Origin: Streptomyces sp. P9-A2
GTDB lineage: Bacteria; Actinomycetota; Actinomycetes; Streptomycetales; Streptomycetaceae
Assembly (NCBI RefSeq): GCF_036634175.1
Contig: NZ_JAZIFX010000001.1
Coordinates: forward strand, 5,394,001-5,458,000
Direction: 5' to 3'
Length of the DNA stretch: 64,000 nucleotides
Below, piece by piece: positions 60,074 through 64,000 of this stretch (position 1 is its first letter; every line of letters begins with the position of its first letter). The notes below the pieces were generated by a model, which was not told the origin of the DNA, did not search any database, and saw nothing but the letters and a program-made list of their open reading frames with translations. Made by a program: the position numbers and the translations under genes.

Positions 60074-60478
60074 TCACGCCGGTGTGTGCTGGGCGGCCTG
60101 TCGCCGTACGGGAACCCAGCAGCGGATGATGTCACGCACCGAGACGATGCCCACGGGCTCGCCCCGCTCCAGGACGATCAGATGACGGAAGCCGCCGTGG
60201 GTCATGGCCTGGGCGGCGTCCTCAAGCGTCCAGGAGGGTGTGGCGAAGACGACATCGGTGGTGGTGTGGGCGTGGGCGCGCTCGGAGTCCGGGTCCTGTC
60301 CCAGGCCCAGGGAGTTGAGGACGTCCCGTTCGGTCAGAATGCCGATGCCGGTGCCGTCGGGGTCGAGGACCACGGCCGCTCCGACGTGGCGGGCGGACAT
60401 CAGGGCGGCGGCCTGGCGGAGGGTGTGGGCGGGGCCGATGGTGAGGACCACCGTGCTCATGGCGTCGCGGACGAGCAT
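60074..60478 (-). CDS. CBS-domain pair protein
   Basis: A 134-residue protein made of two CBS motifs (MLVRDAMSTVVLTIGPAHTL to LTERDVL, and WTLEDAAQAMTHGGFRHLIV to VSVRDIIRC), which together usually bind an adenosyl nucleotide. ATG 60478 is used because the domain begins there and AGGAGG lies 12 bases upstream. An in-frame GTG at 60541 would add 21 residues that overlap this ribosome site. The regulated partner is unknown. Confidence 0.86.
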   Translation of the reverse strand: MLVRDAMSTVVLTIGPAHTLRQAAALMSARHVGAAVVLDPDGTGIGILTERDVLNSLGLGQDPDSERAHAHTTTDVVFATPSWTLEDAAQAMTHGGFRHLIVLERGEPVGIVSVRDIIRCWVPVRRQAAQHTPA

Positions 60479-60701
60479 GGGATGGAGCCACCTCCTACCG
60501 GAAACCGTGCCGTCGGACGCCGGAGCGGTCCACTGGTTCACGGTTTCACAAGTTCACAAGTGGGTGTGTCTTCAGAGTCGCAGGCGAAGCCCGGGTCAAC
60601 AAGAGGGCGTGTGCGGCGGATCGAGGGCGCGTGCGAGCCTCGCGCACGCCCTCGTACGTCCCGGGACCCCGGCAGTGCTGTCGTCGGTGCCCCCGACAAC
60701 G

Positions 60702-61502
60702 CTAGTAACGCTGGTTGAGGTAGCCCAGCAGCTCGTCGTGCAGTAGGCCGTTCGAGGCGGCCGCGTTGCCGCTGTGCGGTCCGGGGTGACCGTCGAGTCC
60801 GGTGAAACTGCCGCCGGCCTCGGTGACGACGATCGAGGGGGCTGCCATGTCCCAGAGGGACAGCTCCGGCTCGGCGCACATGTCGACCGACCCCTCGGCG
60901 ACCATCATGTACGGCCAGAAGTCGCCGTACGCGCGCGTACGCCACACCTCACGCGTGAGATCCAGGAAGCCGTCCAGGCGCCCCTGCCCCTCCCAGCCGC
61001 TGAGCGAGGAGTACGCGAACGAGGCGTCGGCGAGCTTGGAGACCCGGGAGACCTGGAGCCGGGAGGCCGAGGTCAGGCTGCGGCCGCTGTAGGCGCCGTG
61101 GCCCTTCGCCGCCCACCAGCGGCGGCCCAGCGCCGGAGCCGAGACGAGGCCGACGACGGGCTGGAAGCCCCCCTCGCCGGCCTCCATCAGGGAGATCAGC
61201 GTGGCCCAGACAGGGACGCCGCGCACGTAGTTCTTGGTGCCGTCGATCGGGTCGATCACCCAGCGCCGCGGTCCGGTGCCCTCCACCCCGTACTCCTCGC
61301 CGAGGACCGCGTCCCTCGGGCGGGCGCGCCTCAGGTGGCCTCGGACGACGTCCTCCGCGCCCTTGTCCGCCTCGGTCACCGGCGTCATGTCGGGTTTGGT
61401 CTCCACCTTGAGGTCGAGGGCCTTGAACCGGTCCATCGTCGCGGCGTCGGCGGCGTCCGCGAGAACGTGGGCGAGACGCAGGTCATCAAGGTAGTCGGGC
61501 AT
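60702..61502 (-). CDS. hisN: histidinol-phosphatase HisN (inositol-monophosphatase fold)
   Basis: A 266-residue Mg2+-dependent phosphatase that removes phosphate from histidinol phosphate in histidine synthesis. Metal ligands are in VLGEEYGVEG, RRWVIDPIDGTKNYVRG and ELSLWDMAAPSIVVTEAGG. The length fits the streptomycete HisN-type enzymes. ATG 61502 has no obvious ribosome site. An inositol monophosphatase is the alternative within the same fold, but the actinobacterial form of this length is normally HisN. Confidence 0.88.
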   Translation of the reverse strand: MPDYLDDLRLAHVLADAADAATMDRFKALDLKVETKPDMTPVTEADKGAEDVVRGHLRRARPRDAVLGEEYGVEGTGPRRWVIDPIDGTKNYVRGVPVWATLISLMEAGEGGFQPVVGLVSAPALGRRWWAAKGHGAYSGRSLTSASRLQVSRVSKLADASFAYSSLSGWEGQGRLDGFLDLTREVWRTRAYGDFWPYMMVAEGSVDMCAEPELSLWDMAAPSIVVTEAGGSFTGLDGHPGPHSGNAAASNGLLHDELLGYLNQRY

Positions 61503-61686
61503 GCAACGAACCGTATCTGTCGAGGTGGGGCCAGGGCCACAGGGGGCTTTTGGCCCGTGCGCGGGCGGGAAGCCCGCACACCGCGCGGGCACCGGAACTC
61601 CGCACCCCACGCGAACCCTTGACAGCGCCCGACGGCGCGTCAAATCTGAAGCGCAGAGCCGCTCGCCCGCCCCGAGGGAGGCGTTG

Positions 61687-62298
61687 ATGCCTGCAGCGCG
61701 GGAATCTCTGCTGGACGCCGCTTACACGGCCCTCGTGTACCGCCCGTGGTCCGCGGTACGGATGGTGGACGTGGCCGCGGCGGCCGGAGTGTCCCGGCAG
61801 ACGCTCTACAACGAGTTCGGCAGCAAGGAGGGACTCGCCAGGGCCCTGGTCCGCAGGGAGATCGACGGCTACCTCACCGGTGTCGACCACGCCCTCACGG
61901 TCCACGGCGACCCCCGCGACCGGCTCGCGGCGACGGCCGAGTGGACAGCCGCCGCGGCCCGCCGCAACGCCCTCGTCCGGGCCATGCTCACAGGCTGCTG
62001 GAGCGAGCGCCTGCCCTCCCCGGCCCTGTCACCGGTCCGGTCCGGCTCCGCCGTCCCCGCCCAGCGCCGCGCCGACGGCCCGCTGCCCTCACCCGGCGAC
62101 CTCGTCACCCTCGTCCGCGACCGCGCGGTGGCCGTCCTGACCGGCCCCGGTGTGCCAGGGGCGGCCGACACCGCGGAGCTGACCCGAGCCTGTGAACTGG
62201 TGGTGCGCCTCGCCCTGTCCTGCGTCGCCGCGCCACCGGCCGAGGGCGGTGTCGCCGACCTGGTCCGCGCTGCTTTGCACCATCAGCCGGTGCCGTAG
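61687..62298 (+). CDS. TetR/AcrR family regulator next to an SMR exporter
   Basis: A 203-residue repressor. The helix-turn-helix is VRMVDVAAAAGVSRQTLYNE, followed by FGSKEGLARALV. The C-terminal domain is Ala/Pro-rich. GGGAGG lies 6 bases before ATG 61687. It converges on a small multidrug-resistance gene 75 bases away, which is a plausible target. The ligand cannot be predicted. Confidence 0.9.
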   Translation: MPAARESLLDAAYTALVYRPWSAVRMVDVAAAAGVSRQTLYNEFGSKEGLARALVRREIDGYLTGVDHALTVHGDPRDRLAATAEWTAAAARRNALVRAMLTGCWSERLPSPALSPVRSGSAVPAQRRADGPLPSPGDLVTLVRDRAVAVLTGPGVPGAADTAELTRACELVVRLALSCVAAPPAEGGVADLVRAALHHQPVP

Positions 62299-62301
62299 CG
62301 T

Positions 62302-62341
62302 CCAGCGCTCACCAGCGCTCACCAGCGCTCACCAGCGCTTA
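62302..62341. repeat. 10-bp tandem repeat
   Basis: ccagcgctca occurs three times in perfect tandem with a fourth nearly complete copy, between the TetR and SMR stops. agcgctcac appears again at 62351 and, in part, at 62369. Confidence 0.85.
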
Positions 62342-62372
62342 CCGGCGGGCAGCGCTCACCTGCGTCCCGCGC

Positions 62373-62696
62373 TCACTGCGCCGACCCCGACAGCTGCAGC
62401 CCGATCACGCCGACGATCACGAAGGTGATCGAGACGATCTTCAGCGTCGACACCAGGTCCCCCAGGAACACCATCCCGTAGATCGCCGTGCCCGCGGCCC
62501 CGATCCCCGTCCACACGGCGTACGCGGGCCCGACGTCCAGCTTCTTCAGGGCCAGAGTGAGCAGGCCGAAGCTGCCGAGCGCGAACACGCAGAAGGCGAC
62601 CGTCGGCCAGAGCCGCGTGAAGCCGTGGGACAGCTTCAGGCACACGGCGAAACCGGTCTCGAGCAACCCGGCCACCACGACCAGCAGCCACGCCAT
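62373..62696 (-). CDS. SMR-family exporter (Gdx/SugE-like)
   Basis: A 107-residue protein with four membrane helices: LLVVVAGLLETGFAVCLKLS (with the essential membrane Glu), TVAFCVFALGSFGLLTLAL, PAYAVWTGIGAAGTAIYGMV and IVSITFVIVGVIGLQL. The first-helix pattern and LKLSHGF are more like guanidinium/SugE-type members than EmrE. GGGAGG lies about 8 bases before ATG 62696. It is convergent with the TetR gene. Works as an antiparallel dimer in the family; a paired second SMR subunit is not present here. Confidence 0.9.
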   Translation of the reverse strand: MAWLLVVVAGLLETGFAVCLKLSHGFTRLWPTVAFCVFALGSFGLLTLALKKLDVGPAYAVWTGIGAAGTAIYGMVFLGDLVSTLKIVSITFVIVGVIGLQLSGSAQ

Positions 62697-62887
62697 GTGT
62701 CGTCCTCCCGTTGTCCCCACGCACAGTGACCGCTTTTACGCGCAGTGGCCGTTTCGCCGGGTTCGACGGCTTCGGATCCGGCTCGGTGCGATTATGCACT
62801 TACCGCCCGCGGGCCATGACAAACACGCGAGGGCCGACGATCCCGCGTCGCGGCCCGAGGGGCCCGGTCGCTCCCGGCCGCTCCGGG

Positions 62888-63898
62888 TCAGTCGCCTTCC
62901 GTGCGCTCCCGGGTCGACAGCAGCCGCCGCAGCGAGTACAGCCGCGCCGGGTCCGCGTGTCCCTCGGCGGCCCACGCGTCCAGCGCGCAGTCCGGTTCGT
63001 CGTGGCTGCACGCGCGGGGGCAGCCCTCCGTACCCGGCTCGAGGTCGGGGAAGGCGCGGATGACCCGCGACGGATCGACATGGGCGAGGCCGAACGACCG
63101 CAGACCGGGCGTGTCGACCACCCACCCCTCGGCGCCCGCCAGCGGCAGCGCCAGCGCGGACGTCGTCGTATGACGCCCCCGCCCCGTCACCGCGTTGACA
63201 TGCCCGGTCGACCGCCGCCGCTCCTCGGGCACCAGCGCGTTCACCAGCGTCGTCTTGCCGACCCCGGAGTGCCCCACGAACGCCGTGACCCGGCCCGCCA
63301 GCTGCTTCCGCACCCGGTCGGCCGCCGTGCCGTTCTCCAGTTCCGCACGGCTGGTGACGACGTACGGGATACCCAGGTCGCCGTACAGCTCCAACAGCTT
63401 GTCCGGCGGCGCGAGGTCCGACTTCGTCAGGACGAGCAGCGGGGTCAGTCCGCCGTCGTACGCCGCGACCAGGCAGCGGTCGATCAGACGGGGGCGGGGC
63501 TCGGGGTCGGCGAGGGCGGTGACGACGGCCAACTGGCCGGCGTTGGCGACGACGACCCGCTCGTAGGGGTCGTCGTCGTCCGCGGTACGGCGCAGCACCG
63601 ACGTCCGCTTCTCGATGCGGACGATCCGCGCGAGGGTGTCCTTCTGGCCGGACAGGTCTCCCACGATCGCCACCCGGTCGCCGACCACCGCCGCCTTGCG
63701 TCCCAGCTCACGGGCCTTCATGGCGAACACCGTGCGGTCCTCGACGAGGCAGGTCAGCCTGCCCCGGTCGACGGTGAGGACCATGCCCTCGGCGGCGTCC
63801 TCGTGCTTGGGCCGGATGTGGGTGCGCGGCCGGTTGCCCTTGCGGTTCGGGCGGGAGCGGATGTCGTCCTCGTCGGTGTGCTTGCCGTAGCGGCGCAT
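62888..63898 (-). CDS. rsgA: RsgA, ribosome small-subunit-dependent GTPase
   Basis: A 336-residue circularly permuted GTPase involved in late 30S maturation. The N-terminal OB domain is at about 35-110. The G motifs appear in permuted order: VLTKSD (G4), then VGHSGVGKTTLVNAL (G1), GRHTTTS (G2) and VVDTPGLRSFG (G3). The C-terminal zinc finger is GCPRACSHDEPDCAL. The basic N-terminal tail is typical for actinobacteria. It starts at ATG 63898, 10 bases after aroA, so it is in the aroA operon. Confidence 0.95.
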   Translation of the reverse strand: MRRYGKHTDEDDIRSRPNRKGNRPRTHIRPKHEDAAEGMVLTVDRGRLTCLVEDRTVFAMKARELGRKAAVVGDRVAIVGDLSGQKDTLARIVRIEKRTSVLRRTADDDDPYERVVVANAGQLAVVTALADPEPRPRLIDRCLVAAYDGGLTPLLVLTKSDLAPPDKLLELYGDLGIPYVVTSRAELENGTAADRVRKQLAGRVTAFVGHSGVGKTTLVNALVPEERRRSTGHVNAVTGRGRHTTTSALALPLAGAEGWVVDTPGLRSFGLAHVDPSRVIRAFPDLEPGTEGCPRACSHDEPDCALDAWAAEGHADPARLYSLRRLLSTRERTEGD

Positions 63899-63908
63899 CG
63901 TCTTGGTC

Positions 63909-64000
63909 CTAGGCCCCGAGCATCCCGGCCCACAGTTCGGGGAAGTCCGGGAGTGTCTTCGCCGTGGTCGCCACGTTCTCGATCCGCACGCCCTCCACCG
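63909..64000 (-). CDS. aroA: 3' end of aroA, EPSP synthase (partial)
   Basis: The last 29-30 codons read VEGVRIENVATTAKTLPDFP then ELWAGMLGA and TAG. KTLPDFPELWAGM is the conserved C-terminus of 3-phosphoshikimate 1-carboxyvinyltransferase of the shikimate pathway. The rest lies beyond the window. It is immediately upstream of rsgA. Confidence 0.88.
   Translation of the reverse strand, partial: VEGVRIENVATTAKTLPDFPELWAGMLGA

Overview
The window is high-GC actinobacterial chromosome, almost certainly Streptomyces: GC-rich third codon positions, GTG and TTG starts, whiB7/wblC with its regulated leader, adnA/adnB, moeZ, UPF0182, DUF3107, TerD and AIM24 genes. Most of it is conserved core chromosome. 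The main foreign piece is an integrative element of about 9.1 kb at 27.0-36.1 kb.

Layout. 1-4.7 kb: a possible gene end, DUF3107, a TetR regulator, a small acidic protein, an alpha/beta hydrolase and a DUF3152 metzincin-like membrane protein. 4.8-5.0 kb: a 162-bp nested inverted-repeat element. 5.2-10.1 kb: a four-gene operon (PelF-like DUF3492 glycosyltransferase, 8-TM protein, SDR epimerase, spherulin-4/GH114-like protein) that looks like a reduced Pel-type polysaccharide locus. 10.1-16.6 kb: moeZ, a secreted TAP-type hydrolase, a large flippase-like/pseudokinase membrane protein and an alkyltransferase-like protein. 16.8-26.8 kb: adnA, a lipocalin-like remnant, adnB, an M20 dipeptidase and nudC.

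27.0-36.1 kb: an element carrying a large serine integrase sits inside the mycoredoxin gene mrx1. The original 3' codons of mrx1 are stranded at the left end. The element's right end supplies a replacement C-terminus and terminator, so mrx1 stays intact. The interior holds an IS701-family copy, an IS3-family copy, an IS21-family copy without a visible right end, and one apparent cargo gene, a FemX/VanK-like aminoacyltransferase.

36.5-47.4 kb: uvrD2; whiB7 with promoter, upstream ORF and attenuator; two small conserved proteins; an ABC1 kinase overlapping a ThiF/E1-like protein; a metallopeptidase; and a TerD-AIM24 fusion followed by two AIM24 genes. 47.5-56.8 kb: Nudix, zincin-like DUF2342, SDR, moaE, a small membrane protein, a PDZ/Lon-type protease, PPA1309 and UPF0182. 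56.9-59.3 kb: two identical initiator tRNA genes flank a Sel1-repeat gene, followed by a perfect 60-bp palindrome. 59.3-64 kb: a Fur regulator with a probable catalase remnant, a CBS protein, hisN, a TetR/SMR pair, rsgA and the end of aroA.
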